Shown here: one piece after another, positions 33,421 through 46,600 of the stretch | Layout: every line of letters begins with the position of its first letter | Position numbering within the stretch: the first letter of the stretch is position 1 | The notes under the pieces: model-generated | What the model saw: the letters and a program-made list of their open reading frames with translations, nothing else | What the model was told of the DNA's origin: nothing | Databases searched by the model: none | Position numbers and translations under genes: made by a program | Assembly (NCBI GenBank): GCA_023213395.1 | Contig: CM041465.1 | Location: 222,587,741-222,651,740 of the forward strand | Length of the DNA stretch: 64,000 bases | Reading direction: 5' to 3' | Source: Cycas panzhihuaensis | Lineage: Eukaryota; Cycadophyta

Positions 33421-34920
33421 ATAGGGTCCTACACAATTGAAGCCTAATGTTGAGAGAAGTGGTGAGACTATTAGTTGCTGGGTGAAGTCATCAAATCTAG
33501 GACTTATCTTGAGGGTCCATCAACTCCAGCAACATGCAAAAGTAGGCACAAGTGAATTAGTGGTGGTTAAAGCAATGAAAATCACTATTCAATAGAGAAT
33601 AAGGGTTTATTGAAGTCAATACTCAGGTGTGAAGACCACATTTATGGTATGAGTTACCTCATTGGGGGTCATCCGAAGTTAGTTGAAGATCTGTTAGAGA
33701 GATTTAAACCAATGGAGCACGTACTGATGGTGATTCAGTGACTTTGAGGATAACCACATCTATGTACAAGTCCTTTATACTTCTCATCAAAATATTAAAA
33801 AAATTGATAAAACAAGGTTATTTTTGCATATTGCTTATTGTTAAACCTTTGTATAGAACTTGTGGACGTGATTGAAACATGTATTGGCAGTTTTCTATCT
33901 AAGTATAAGTGTTGGATTAAAGTTTATAGGAGTATAAGGCTATTTTATTGAATTTTCTATGTATTTTTTAGAGTATCAGAGACTCATATGCATAAATAAA
34001 ACTTAGAATAGCCATATAAAGGTTGACTAGGTACGTATTAACATGTCTATGCACGTTTGAAAGCTAGTTAGGCCATGCAGAGGTAGTTTTGGCTCCCTTA
34101 AAGGATGGTTAGGCTGAATTTATATTGACTAGCTGCTATTCACATTAGTTGGGCACTGGTTTATGTTGGCTGGGTACTTTTCTACATTAACCAAGCATTC
34201 TTGGAACATGTTTACTCTTGTTCAAGTTGCTTACCAATTGTTCCATATGTGGAGACCCATGTCTAGTCTGTTTGAAGAGGCCCATATCTATAGCTATCTC
34301 GTCCCCATCTGGTTGTCACATATTATAAAGAGTGAAGTGCGAGAGTTTTTTGAGATATCAAAAGGCATATATTACCCTTAGTGGAGACTATAATATATCT
34401 TTAATATATTTGGCACATGTCTTTATTAAATTTTGACATGTGCGTTAAGTGAAGAGGGGCAGAAGTTTAATAAAAAGTTATAAACTTTGGAATATACCCT
34501 TTGGTATATTCTCCTTATAATATAACATTATAACAAGACCCTTATACCATTGGTTCATCATATTTTATCATAGTGTATTGTATTTGGGGCCCTCATGAGC
34601 CATTTTGAGCATGGATTAAGGAGAATTTTTAGTGTTTTGACTTGGAGACCGTGTATAATAACCATGTGGAGCTGTCCTTTATTCTTGGAGCACCATTTTA
34701 AGTGCCTTGAGGGTCATTTTTTTACTTTTTTAAGGGTATTTAAAGGCATTTATTAGCCATTTGTGAGGTAAAATAGTCTGTTACTTGCTCAACATGTGTA
34801 TAGTCAGTGTTTGGTGCCCTTTAGAGCATGCCCTTGAGCTAGAGGACACATGGGTGCATTTTTATCATGAAGATGTTTATTTTGGTGTTGTTTAACTCAT
34901 ATTGAAGCCTATTTCTTGAG
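33421..34920 (+). other. CO-B untranslated leader, 1.5 kb
   Basis: Unusually long for a Copia leader. No frame resembles a known protein and several short frames end quickly. It may have absorbed foreign sequence. Confidence 0.4.
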
Positions 34921-35673
34921 ATGGAGTACATTATGCCCAAGATTATATTCCACAATAATAATTTTAGTGAGTGGAAGGCCAATATGGAGCTCATTCTGAT
35001 GGTGAATCAACTCTGGGATATCACTAAAGTGAAGGTGGACATAATTCCACTAGGCCATAAAGAGTGTGTTCGTCTTAAAGAGAAGAAATTGATGGCCATG
35101 GGACTATTGAAACTGTCATTATCACTAAACTAGAGAGCTTTGGTTCACAATTTAGATGAACTAGATAAAATTTGGACAAAGCTATGTGAAACCTTTGAGA
35201 AAAAGAAGATGAATAGACGTCTTGCCCTTATGTTGGAGTTGCTCAATTTGCATGTGGAAGATGAGAACAACATCAACTACTACCTTAATAAAGTAATAGA
35301 CTTGAAGAATAAGATAGAAGAACTAAAGTAGAACTCAATTGATGATGCATTACTATTCATAATTATTATGTTGAATCTGTCGGTTGCATTCACTACTTTC
35401 CAAAACATTTATGGTAGAGACAAAGTGATGGAAGCAGAAATATTTGACAGGCTTAAAAACCTAATTCTAGCAAAGGATGCCAAGCTTAAATATCATGGAA
35501 TACTTGGAGGTTCTAATTCAAGTTACACTCTAGCCATGAAAACTCAGAGGAAGGATGTCGTTAAGGAGGAGAAGATCATACAAAGGTTAGGAGAAAGTTC
35601 ACAAGATAAGAAAAAGTTCAATAGAAAATGTAATTACTTTAAGAAGGATGGTCACCACAAAAAGAACTGTTAG
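34921..35673 (+). pseudogene. CO-B gag relic
   Basis: Starts MEYIMPKIIFHNNNFSEWKA, then WDITKVKVD and LDELDKIWTKLCETFEKKK, a typical Copia gag (UBN2-like) domain. The zinc knuckle reads CNYFKKDGHHKKNC, so the second Cys is Phe and zinc binding would be lost. Two in-frame stops occur and one stop follows the knuckle. The start was chosen because it is the first Met of the conserved opening. Confidence 0.7.
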
Positions 35674-38600
35674 TTCAAGCGCCATGACAAGCATAAAGTT
35701 AACCAGGATGATAAAAGGAAAAGCATTATTGCTCATTACACCAAAGAATATATCTTATCAGCCAAGTTAGATTGAAGAGATTATTGGGTACTTAACTCTA
35801 GAGCGCAAAAACATATCTCTTACCAAAGCTAGAAATTTGATACGATGACCAAAAATTAGAGTGGTGATGAAATTATCCTTGGATATGTTTGCATCTTATG
35901 AGTGGAAGGTATCGGCGAAGTATCCATTATTGGAGGTAAGTTTATCTAGGTATACTATGTACCCAAGATGTAGTTGAACCATCTTTTAGCCTAGGAAATC
36001 TGCAAACAAGGCATGAAGGTGGAGCTCTATGATGATAAATGCCTAATTAAGGATTGAAAGTAGAACTTTGTTATCATTGCTACCAGGAAAGTCAAGGACA
36101 ACTTTTTAGTATTTGAAATTTTTCAATCTCAGAAGAAGTCTTATGTCTTTGTTGCTAGTGTAGATTAAGTGAGTAAACTGTGGCATAATCACCTCAGACA
36201 TCTTAATTATAGGAGCATTGCACTACTAAAGAGGTTGAAGATGGTGGAAGGATTATCATTAATTTCCTACTCAGATGGTGTTTGCAAAGGGTGTATGTAT
36301 GACAAGCATCACCACTACCCTTTTGCTCAGGATAATGCCTAGAGAACCAAGGAGAAGCTAAAGGTTATACACTTAAATATAATGGGACCACTCCCGAACC
36401 CTTCAATATTAGGAGCTTGGTATACCCTTATGTTTGTGGATGATTACACTAGAAAGGCCTGGGTCTACTTTCTTAAAAATAAGTCAGACATGTTTGATCA
36501 CTTTTGCGACTTAAAAGTGATGGTGGAAAATAAATGTGATAAGAAGATAAAGTCTTTAAGAAGTGATAATAGCAAGGAATATGACAACTATGTATTTAAT
36601 CAATTCTATCACAATCATGGTATAAAGCAAGAATTTATAGTCCCGTATATCCTACAACAGAATGGAGTTGTTAAAAGGAAAAACTATACCATGATGGAGA
36701 TGGTGAGGTGTATGGTGCACACTAAAAACCTACCACTGAAGTTTTAGGTAGAAGTTGTGGTGACTACTGTGTATATTCTAAACTATGTACCCACTCAACT
36801 AGTTTGTAGCATGACCCCTAAAGAGAAATAGACTTATTAAAAGCTTATCATTGGCCATTTAAGAACCTTTGGGTGTATTGCATATGCCCACATCCTAGAT
36901 GATACTTGCAAGAAGCTAGATTAGAAGAGTCTGAAGTGCATATTCATCGGGTATTACATTGAGAATAAAGCCTACAAACTATGGGATCCACGGGGTGAGA
37001 AGATTGTGGTTATTCATGATGTAAAATTTGATGAATCATTGATGTATCATACTAACAGATCATTAGAGAAGCCTTTTTACCCCCTCTCCCCCCTCTCCCA
37101 TTCCCAGATTCATCAAGCAAAGAGGATGATGAGGTAGTTACTGGAAAACCTAAGGAAGTAAGACCAAGTGGGATGAGTAATAGTGAGGAGCTATCGTGAG
37201 ATGAAGTACCTCTAACAATGGGTCCTTCAATACCTTTATGGATAAGGAAGACTTTCAAAGATTCTAATGTGATGATGCATACCTTGATTGATGATAGAAG
37301 AATAAGAATTCTACGTGCCAATCGAACTCTACTAGTAGACACCAATGACTCCAGTTATTCTGATTCATTCAATGAGGCGAAAGGAGGTCCACAGTAGAGA
37401 GCTACAATGGAGGAGAAGTATAATTCCCTCCTGAAGGACGATACATAGGATTTGGTTCTACTCCCTCTAATGGAGAACCCTCTTGGATACAAGTGGGTTT
37501 ATAAGATGAAGTTTTGCTCTGATAGAGAGATGGATAAGTACAAGGCTAGACTTGTTACATAGGGATTCAAGCTAAAAGAAGGAATTAACTATGAGAAGAC
37601 ATTTGTACTAGTCTTTAAAATGACAATGGTCTAATTGCTTATTTCCTTAGCAGTTATTTATGATTGGGAGTTATACCAGATAGATGTCAAGTCTACATTC
37701 CTTAATAGAGATCTAAAGGAGGAGATATATGTGTCGCAACCTCTGGAATTCATTAAGGATGCAAGGAGCATCTTGTTTACTATTTAAAGAAGTCAATCTA
37801 TGGCCTGAAATAAGCTCCTTATGCATGGTATAAAAATATGGATGCTAAGTTAAAAGCTGAAGGTTTTGAGATTTTAGAACTCGACACAAACTTGTATGTG
37901 AAGAGAAGAGGGGCTTCAATAGTTGCTTGTGTGGTGTATGTGGATGATTTAATCATCAGTGGTATCTTTGGAAAGGTTATTACTAAAGTTAAATCTAATC
38001 TAGGAGCTTTATTTGACATAACAAATTTTAGGAGGCTTCACTACTTCTTAGGTATTTAGATCAGGCAAATGGATGATAGGATCATTTTGTTGTAGTCACA
38101 GTATGTGAAGAACTTGCTGCAGAATTTAGAATATAGAATTATTAACCAATTGCAGCACCATATGTAAAAGGCATAAAGTTATAGAAGGATATGGCCAAAC
38201 CTTCTGTAGATGGCACAAAGTATCGCTAGTTGGTAAGGAGTTTGGTCTATTTGACTCATACTAGGACAGATATCGTATATAATATTGGATTGGTTTCTCA
38301 CTATATGTGAAATCCGTGGGACCCTCATTTGGTTGTGGCAAAGTGGATTCTAAAGTATTTGAAGGGGACAATTAATCTCGGTCTCGAATACCATCAAGGT
38401 GAAGAGATAAGGTCGAATGGTTATACAGATGCTGATTGGGGAGGAGATTCTGTCGATCAAAAATCTATTACTGGATATCTGCTTGGTGTTGGTAATGGAT
38501 TTATTTTGTGGTAGTTAAAAAAGTAATAGATAGTGGCATTATCTTCTACAAAGACTAAATATCAAGGACTTGGTGTTATTGCAAAGGAAGTAATATGGTT

Positions 38601-38834
38601 ACAAGGTCTCTTAGAGTTTCTAGGAGTTTCCAATGGACATCTAATTATATTTATTGATAATCAGAGTACCATTCACCTTTTGAATAATCTAGAGTTTTAT
38701 ACTCATATGAAGTATATCAAGATTCAACACCACTACATTCGTAAACAGATCATGTCAGGGAAGTTACAGGTCAACTATTATCTGAGTGAATTTCAACTTA
38801 CAAACATGTTCACTAAGCCACTCACTGAAGATTG
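35674..38834 (+). pseudogene. CO-B pol relic: protease, integrase, RT, RNase H
   Basis: Protease: WVLNSRAQKHIS, where D-S-G-A is expected. Integrase zinc region: LWHNHLRHLNYRSIALLKRL and CKGCMYDKHH. Integrase core at 36,382-36,747: FVDDYTRKAWVYFLKNKSD, then SLRSDNSKEYDNY and QQNGVVKRKNYTM, so the final acidic residue is replaced by Lys. RT: GYKWVYKMKF, YQIDVKSTFLN and an intact catalytic YVDDLI near 37,939. RNase H: YTDADWGGD at 38,420, then VALSSTKTKY, IDNQSTIHLL and the closing LTNMFTKPL. Over 20 stops, mostly TAG, and several frameshifts. Confidence 0.78.
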
Positions 38835-38988
38835 ATTCACGAAGATGTGTATTGGATTAGTACTCGCCAATGTTATCCTTGAGGGGGGATGTATTGATAA
38901 GGATAAAGAAGCTGTAAGATAGTCCCAACCTTCATGATAACATATTTGTTGTAGTTGGCAAGCTCCCCACATTCACATTAATGGGGGA

Positions 38989-39137
38989 TATTAACATGGC
39001 AGTTATTTGTTAAGCCACTAACAAATAACTGTTAATGTAGTTTAACTAAGGCGATTAAGCAAAAAAGTGTGACTTATATGGAGGGTCATAATCCTAATTG
39101 AGTAATACCTCTTGGAAGAGAATAAAAACCTTAAGAC
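38989..39137 (+). repeat. CO-B 3' LTR, left part
   Basis: Starts TATTAACATGGCAG (TG changed to TA) after the polypurine run AATGGGGGA. It breaks at CCTTAAGAC, where GY3 begins. AAGAC (39133-39137) is the GY3 target duplication. Confidence 0.87.
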
Positions 39138-40170
39138 TAATCCGAATTTGAATGGAAAAGCAAAGACATAATCCAATCGAAATAAATTCAGAACAAATTT
39201 ATAATAATGTTACATTAATTTGAAAATATTTAAAATTTTCCTTACAAAATTCCTTATGTTTGTGCTCTATTGAGCATGCATAAGGCTGCTATAGCAAGTT
39301 AGGAGGGAAGAAGTGAGTGCTAGGTGCATTTCAGGCTGCTACACGCTCTTTGGATTCATTACCAATAAACTGCGTGAGAAGTTTTGGTTTCCGTTCAACC
39401 AAAAACCCTTTTCTTTAAGAAGATTTTCATTGGCATCTCTTCCTTGGAATGATGTGACTAGTCTTTTCTTCCCTTGGCTATAACTATGCCTTCTTGGCTC
39501 CTTCACTACCCCCACGAACAGATCTAGGTGCTTTTCTATTGCCCCTTTTGTCTGTTTTCTTCTTACTCTTCCTTTTATTTTCTCCTACACAGTTTTCCCG
39601 TCTTGGAGCTGTTCTTCTTTTCATAAAGTTATTTTACATCAAATCCCCTTGAATCTTGCTCCTCTTACTGTGTTTATGGCTGTTGGGTGTCCTTACGTTC
39701 CTTCTGTGAAGAAATTCTATTATTTTAAAACCCTGTTTACGCATAAACAGTTTTCCCGTTTTAGTTTTTCAATGAACTCTTGAATAGTTAAAAAACTAAC
39801 TTAAATCCATTTATTCAAAAGTTTTCTCTCTTCTATTGTGTAGAGGAGACGTATAAAAACATCCTCCTAAAATTTCGTACGAAACGAACTCCTTTTTCCC
39901 CATCAAAATTGTGGTCATTTTTTTGTTTTATGTTTTATGCACTGGTTGCACTTGTAGACCACTCAGTTGCACTTTGTTTCACTTGTAGACCACTTGGTTG
40001 CACTTCATTGCACTTGTAGACCACTTGGTTGCACTTGTAGTCTACTTGGTTACACTTTTTAAAGCATCTCAATATCATTTTTTTATTAAATGAAGGTTAC
40101 AAACATGAAAAATAAGTATAACAAGGTATTTTAAAAAGTATTATAAAATTAAAGATCTGAAAACGGATCA
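39138..40170 (-). repeat. GY3 3' LTR (element sense)
   Basis: 1,033 bp. The inner boundary ends GGATCA and is followed on the minus strand by a purine run (about 40,171-40,190) that fits a polypurine tract. Confidence 0.88.
39945..40056. repeat. 21-bp minisatellite in the GY3 LTR, shorter copy
   Basis: About four full units of GTTGCACTTGTAGACCACTTG with two half-units. It lacks the two left-most units seen at 50,726, so repeat number changed after insertion or during reverse transcription. Confidence 0.75.
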
Positions 40171-40199
40171 GAACTTTCTTTTTTTAGGAGTTTATGGCC

Positions 40200-41849
40200 T
40201 CATGAACCTTATAGTTGTAGATGAGGGAATTTGACTTTCCCTTTTTCCTTATTGTACCACTTTGCCTTACTCAGTACTTGTCCTTTTTCTACAATTCTAA
40301 AGGACTCGATTGTACCTCTTCGAGTCTTGGTCTGATTCCTTTGAAGAATGCAATTATTTTACATTGGTTCATTTTTCTCTATTCGCGACTCCTTTAGATT
40401 TGGTAAGAGTGGAACTCTGTCTTCATCTTCATCCAATATGGATGGCTTGAACATCTTCAGATTCTTAACATTCACAATGGAATACATCTTCATGAATTCT
40501 AGAAGTTCAAGCTAGAAAGCATTTTCCCCAATCTTCTTCAAGATTATAAAAGGACCATAACGTATAGGCTTTAGCTTTTTTCCTTTACCTTGCAATCATT
40601 TCTTACTTAGATGCAACCAAACTCTATCTTCTTCCTTAAAGGAATGGCTAGTTCTACGTACATCATGCATTTGTTTGTATCTCTATTGAGATTTTTGAAG
40701 CTACTCCTCAACCTGTTGATGGACTTTTCTAATTCTTTTGATGAATCTTTGTACCTTATCATCTCCTTCTTCCTCCTTTCCATTTCCTGCAAAAAGTTGA
40801 GCAGAAAATTCTAGATAGAAAGGACTTATAGGCAGAAATCCCAAACATACCTCAAATGGTGATTTTTGAGTTGAGCTATGGATAGCTCTATTGAAGGCAT
40901 ATTGTAAGTATGGGAGACTTTCATCCCAAGTCTTAGGATGCTTGGCATTGTATCCTCATAATAGCTGTACCAATATCCTATTGACAACTTCAGTCTGGCT
41001 ATCTGTTTGTGGATGAAAAGTCGTGCTCATCTTTAGCTTTGTATCTATCATTCCCTAAAGTGTTTGCCAAAAATGACTCAGAAATCTGCTATCTTGATCA
41101 GAAATGATTGAGTTAGGAAGTCCAAAATGCTTCTAAACATGTTAGAAAAATAATCTAGCTATGTTTTCTCCTATATGCATCTTTCTATAAGTAATTAGCA
41201 TCACCATTTTATGGAACTGATTAACAACTACAAACAAATAATCCATACCATTTTTGGATTGTGGCTATCCTCCAAGGAAATCCATGGAGATACTCTCCTA
41301 AGGTCATAATGGAACAGGAAGTGGAATGTACAATCTAAACTTCCTATTGGACGACTTTGATGTACTACACAATATACATCCTCGTACTATTGTAGTTACA
41401 TCTTGCTACATATTTGGCCAATCCATATATCGCTACAAATTTAGCAATGTCTTTCCCACTCTAAAGTATCCTGCAACTCGAGAGGTGTGAGCTTCTCTTA
41501 CCCACTTCATTTAGTCTGTATGCTTTGGAATGTAAAGCTTGTCTTACTTAAAAAGAAGGCCATCTTTCAGTTGGAAATCAACAACTACTTTTTCCTACTG
41601 TAGCTACTCAAAGATATACTTGAATGCATTATCTTTCAAGTATAAATCAACATATTCATCATGGAAGAAAGGCTAAAATTGCATAACTACCAATAAACTA
41701 GAAATACCTTTCTATTGAGGAGGTCTAGATAACAAGTCTACAATTTTATTTATCGTTTCTTTCTTGTACTTAACCATGATGTGAAACTATTACAAATAGG
41801 ACATCCACTTCATATGCCTAGCCTGCTGTAATTTGGACTGAGTCTGCAA
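40200..41849 (-). pseudogene. GY3 integrase and chromodomain-like tail
   Basis: Minus frames show integrase pieces: a GCILCSTSKS-like zinc region near 41,370, a SPWISL segment near 41,290 and an IADF...FGKHFRE segment near 41,050-41,090. A C-terminal stretch (40,600-40,200) has RPRLEEVQSSPLELQ-type remnants in the place of the GY1 chromodomain. Decay is heavy, so boundaries are approximate. Confidence 0.55.
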
Positions 41850-43183
41850 GAATTGAAAAGGCTTATGTTAGTGTGGATGACCACCTCTTTTCCCAACAAA
41901 TATGGTCTCCAATGCTTAACTGCTTGATGTAATGCATAAAGCTCCTTATCATAAGTTTGGTAGTTTATGACAACTCTGTTAAATGTCTCTTAATAGTATG
42001 TTATCGGTCTTCCCTCTTACTTAAACACTGCTCCCATGGTATAGCTTGAAGCATCAGTCTCCAAATCAAATGGTTTCTACAATAAGGGTAAGGCTAACAT
42101 TGGTGCCTCACAAATTTTCTGCTTCAAAATCCTGAAGGCTTTCTCTTGTTCATTCTCCTAATGAAACTTTACATGTCCTCCCGTTAATACATGAAGAGGT
42201 GTTGCAATTTGAGAGAATCTGAAAATAAATTTTCTTAAATATTGACATATACCAATGAAACTTCTTACCTCTATGGTTGTCTTGGGTATAGGCTAATTAA
42301 GAATGACTTTAATCTTTGCTGGGTCAATCTTCAATTCTCGTCCTCCAACCATGAAACCTAGAAAGATGAGTGATTGCTTTCTAAACTCATACTTCTTTAG
42401 ATTAAGTTTCAACTGCTACTCTTGGAGAACTTTGAGTACTTGCTCAACATGTTAAAGGTGCTCCTCCCAAGTATGACTAAAAATTAGAATATCATCTAGA
42501 TAAACAATTATAAAGTCATCAATAAAGGGTCTTAATACCTTATTCATCAACCTCATGAAGGTGGCAGGCGCATTGCATAGACCAAAAGGCATCATCAACC
42601 ATTTGAACAACACTTGCTTTAATTTAAAGGCTGTCTTCCAAGTATCCTCCTCCCAGATTCAAACCCAATGGTATCCTGATTTCAAGTCCAATTTGTTGAA
42701 ATATCTTACTGACTGTAGCTGGTCCAACAAGTCTTCTATATGTGGTAAGGGATGTCGATTCTTTATGGTGATCTTGTTCAAAGCCCGGTAGTCAATGCAC
42801 ATTTTCCATCCTCCATCTTTCTTTAGCACCAAAATAATAGGTGAACCACATGGGGAATAACTCGGCTTGATCACTTCTTGCTCTAAGAGTTCTTGAATTT
42901 GCCTCTTAATCTCTTCATTCTCCAAAATTGAGTTTTAATTGAGACTAAGATTTGTCAAAGGTGAATCGACAACCAGTTGGATTTCATGTTCAATTGCCCT
43001 CTTAGGAGGCAGCCCTTTTGGCTCCTAGAATATGTCATTATACCTACTCCTTATGCCTTCAATCTACTACACTTGTTCCCTATCCAGTGCTTGCATTGGG
43101 GACTCTGCTTGCTCTTTTTCTTTCACCTTTTGCTTTATCATCAATAGCATAAACTTCCTACAAGCATTAATCAATCTTTTCAC
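41850..43183 (-). pseudogene. GY3 reverse transcriptase and RNase H
   Basis: Frame 42925-42659 reads EEIKRQIQELLEQEVIKPSY, then VLKKDGGWKMCIDYRALNKI and FNKLDLKSGYH. Catalytic YLDD is intact at 42,491-42,502. RNase H follows with LETDASSYTMGAVF, TYDKELYALHQAVKHW and RPYLLGKEVVIHT. Roughly a dozen stops, mostly TAG, and a few frame changes. It is closely similar to GY1. Confidence 0.75.
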
Positions 43184-43535
43184 TTATTGGAAAGATATGA
43201 GAGAGATCTTCTTTTGTGGCTTTGATGTATTGATCAAATATGATTTCCCATCCTTGATGAGTTGAATCTTTCTCATCCTCCTATGATGAACTCCATCTCT
43301 ATCATAGAGATATGTGCTGCCAAATACAACTTGAGAAACATCTAAAGGAACTACCTCACATTCAACTTCATCAATGAACTTTTCAGATATTACAAATTTA
43401 AACTTACATTGGTGAGTAACCTGTAACTCTAAATCTTTTTGGAGCCATCCAAGAGGATATGGTTTTGGATGTACATGCATTTTAATCCTAGCTTCTTTAC
43501 TAATGCCTCTGAGATTAAATTCCTTTGGCTTCCTC
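43184..43535 (-). pseudogene. GY3 protease, cut at its active site by CO-C
   Basis: From the CO-C edge the frame reads GGSQRNLISE and continues into VTHQCKFKFV and FGSTYLYDRD, parallel to the GY1 protease segment after IIDPGSQKN. The codons for the catalytic Asp-Gly lie on the other side of CO-C at about 48,540-48,550. The gag-pol join was therefore broken by insertion, not by decay. Confidence 0.7.
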
Positions 43536-43722
43536 TGTTAGAATATAATGTTATATCACTAATCCAAAGTCATTAAGTTAAAAAAGGCCACTTGTCAACT
43601 TCTCATTATGGGAGTTAAAGGTGGTTGGTTCCTGACATTATATAAATGTACATCTTCTTTATGAATACAATACAATGAGTTTCTCTCAAATTTCTTTGTT
43701 CTCCTCTGTCTTTGTCTTAACA
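43536..43722 (+). repeat. CO-C 5' LTR
   Basis: 187 bp, TGTTAGAATATAATG to GTCTTAACA, with a TATA box in ATTATATAAATG near 43,650. Confidence 0.93.
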
Positions 43723-43734
43723 TGGTATCAGAGC
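43723..43734 (+). other. CO-C primer-binding site
   Basis: TGGTATCAGAGC directly abuts the LTR end. Confidence 0.92.
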
Positions 43735-44380
43735 GAGCCACCCTGGAGCCATCTGATCAAAATTGAAGAACATTTCAAGAAGAAGGATTCAAGAACACTT
43801 CAATAAGGAGTAATTAAGTCACAGGGCTGTCTTCTGCATGTCAGACCTCAGTACGTAATTCCAGATCTGTGTACGAAACCATACGGTCGTACGGACAAAA
43901 AATTAAACTTCTCTGATTGAGATGAAATTTGGCCATCATCTAGATCTAATCATCGCCAGCATTTATTTCTTCTACAACGAGTGGATTCAAAGCCGTTTTC
44001 AAGGCGTTTTGCCCAAAAAATAGGTCAGCGTGGGTTTTCACAGATTTTCTCATTTTTCTCTGAATTTTCTTTGAATTTCCTTGAGAAATCTATCCAAAAT
44101 TGAAGGGCCATTTATTGCATCCCTGCTGGGTACAATTCCGTACAAGATCTGTGGTTTTTCAAGCTTTTTTAAGCATTTTTTTGCTAAAAACCTACCGATT
44201 GCATTCCAAGGCGCTTTTTAAAATTTTGTAAGTCAAAATTAAAACCGGCTTTAGAACCCAGACGCCCGAAAAGCGCTTTTGAGGTACATTTTGTACCGTC
44301 TCTGCATGCATTCTATACCGTATGGAAATCAGACAAAGAATACGATCCCGCATCTCGTAAATCAGATTTTGGGGTTTTTA

Positions 44381-45244
44381 ATGGCTTCTTCCATTCTGGC
44401 TCTGTCTGATGGTGATAAACTCACTGATGATAATTATCATGTCTAGAAAATAAAAGTTGAAACATTGCTTAGGGCCAAAAATGCCTAGCAAATTGCTCTT
44501 GGCAGTGAAGATAAACCCAAAGATGCTGGTGTTACACAAACAAGTTGGGAAGAACGAGACAATGCCAGAGTAATTGTATTGAAACTATCAATCTCAGATC
44601 CTCTGCTTATTTACATTGAAAATTTATACTCTACTAATAGTATTTGGAAATACTTAGAAAATATGTATGGACAGAAAAATAAAGCTAAAATTATTGCTCT
44701 TAAAAGAGAACTCTTCAATGTTCAAATGAAAGAAACGGAGACTGTTACACAGTTTCTGCATAAAATAATATCATTCAGGAACAATCTTGCCAATGCTGGA
44801 GACCCTCTTTTAGAACATGAAATAGTAGAACTCATCATCGGCAAGTTGCCCAAGTCATTTGATGTTATGATTAACACCATTGCTAATACTAATCAAATGA
44901 CAACAATCACCTTGGATACATTAGCTGGGATGTTACTCCAATAGGAACAGAGGAATAAGAGATATGAAGATTCCTCCGAAATTGAAGATGCTTTTGCATC
45001 AAAGCTAAGCTTTGGTTTTAGAGGACGAAGCAGAGCAAGAGGCAGAGTAGCTGAAGGATGTTCCTCATCCCGTGGGAGATGGTCTAATTCTAGAGGACGT
45101 GGTCGAAATATCATATGCTACAGTTGTGGTAAGACTGGACACTTTGCAAATTCTTGTAGAACCTTTGACACCTGCTATCATTGTGGCCAGTCAGGACATT
45201 ATCTATATCAATGCAAGAAAGCTCAAACGCAGAGAGGGAAATAA
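44381..45244 (+). pseudogene. gag: CO-C gag with two zinc knuckles
   Basis: One frame from ATG 44381 (MASSILALSDGDKLTDDNYH) to TAA 45242-45244, broken only by TAG at 44447, 44486 and 44942. The gag domain runs through LENMYGQKNKAKIIALKREL and LIIGKLPKSFDVMINTIAN. An Arg/Gly-rich linker (GFRGRSRARGRV) follows, then two adjacent CX2CX4HX4C knuckles, CYSCGKTGHFANSC and CYHCGQSGHYLYQC, both intact. Gag would form the particle; paired knuckles bind RNA. All three stops are single-transition changes. Confidence 0.78.
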
Positions 45245-46600
45245 CCAATGGTCAACTATAGCAAAGAACAATCTGATGATAGTGATCCAGAAGAAGAGCC
45301 CATTGCTCTTATAACTGCATTATCAGTCAACCTTCAAGACAAAGATGTATGGTACATTGATTCAGGAGCCTCACGACATATGACCAACAGAAGAATAGTT
45401 TGAAGAGTCACGTCCATATACCGATAAATCTATGGAACTTGGAGATAAGTACCCCTTGAAATCAAAGGCATTGGAACCGTGGCGGACAATTAAAAATAAA
45501 GGTGGCAAATTGAAAATGTTCTCTATGTACTGTGTCTGAAAATGAATCTCCTTTCTGTTTCTCAGCTCAAAAGGAAAGGATTGTGTACTGTGTTTAATGA
45601 AAAGGGTTTTTGCTTTATATTTGATAGCAAAGGAAATGTAATTGCAAAAGGAGTCGAAAAAATGATCTCAGTATAAGTCGCCGCAACCTGTTCAATCTGA
45701 TGTAAAAGCATTTTCTGTTATGAACCATAATAACGAAATATGGAATTTTAAGTATGATCATCTTCCCATAGATAAGTTGAAGAATATGGAGAAGACTAGA
45801 TTAGTAAGTGGCTTGCCACATTTCACATCTGATCAATTCTTTTGCAAAGATTGTCAATTTGGTAAACAACGCAGAATGCCCTTTCGAGAAAGTAAATGGC
45901 GTGCAAAGGAGAAATTAGAACTAGTCCACACTGATCTCTGTGGACCATTTACCCCTCTTTCTATTAGCAAAAAGAAATACTTTATTACTTCCATAGATGA
46001 CCTAACAAGGAAAGTCTGGGTCTATTTCTTACATACTAAGTCAGAAGCTTTAGATGCATTCAAAGAATTTAAAGTCGGGTTTAATCGAGAGCAATACCAA
46101 AGTCAAATGCATTCGATCTGATGGAGGGGGAGAATACATCTCACATGATTTTATGAACTATTGCAAATCCAGAGGAATTCGAAGACAACTCACAACTCCA
46201 TACACACCTCAGTCCAACGGAGTTGCTGAAAGAAAGAATCGAACCATTGTTGAAATGGCATGTTGCATGATACATTCAGTAAGTACAGCATGCTCTTTGA
46301 TGAATAGAAGCCCAACAAGGGCAATTGAAAATCTCACTCCAGAAGAAGCATGGACTGGAAGGAAGCCAGACATAAGTCACCTAAAGGTATTTGGTAGTCA
46401 AGCTTTTGTTCACATTCCAGACAAGAAAAGACTGAAATTAGACTCAAAAAGTCTAGAATGCATAATGATCGGATATAGTAAAAACTTAAAAGCGTACAAA
46501 TGCATAGATCCTAAAACTAACAAGAACTATGTCAGCAGAGATGTTGTTTTCAATGAAGAAAATAAAAACTCTAGACAATATTGAGAAATTGAAATGATTC
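45245..46600 (+). pseudogene. CO-C protease and integrase
   Basis: Protease has an intact WYIDSGASRHMT (about 45,352). A disrupted stretch holds ENVLYVLCLKMNLLSVSQLK. The integrase zinc region reads FFCKDCQFGKQRRMPF. The core has ELVHTDLCGPF (first Asp), SDGGGEYISHDF (second Asp) and SNGVAERKNRTIVEMA (catalytic Glu), so the acidic triad survives. Several frame changes occur: around 45,400, 45,680 and 46,090, where two overlapping frames split the core, and near 46,270. Confidence 0.78.

Noticed and set aside
34163-34381. Plus-strand frame of 72 codons in the CO-B leader
   Set aside because: No similarity to gag or any family I recognise; the length is expected by chance.
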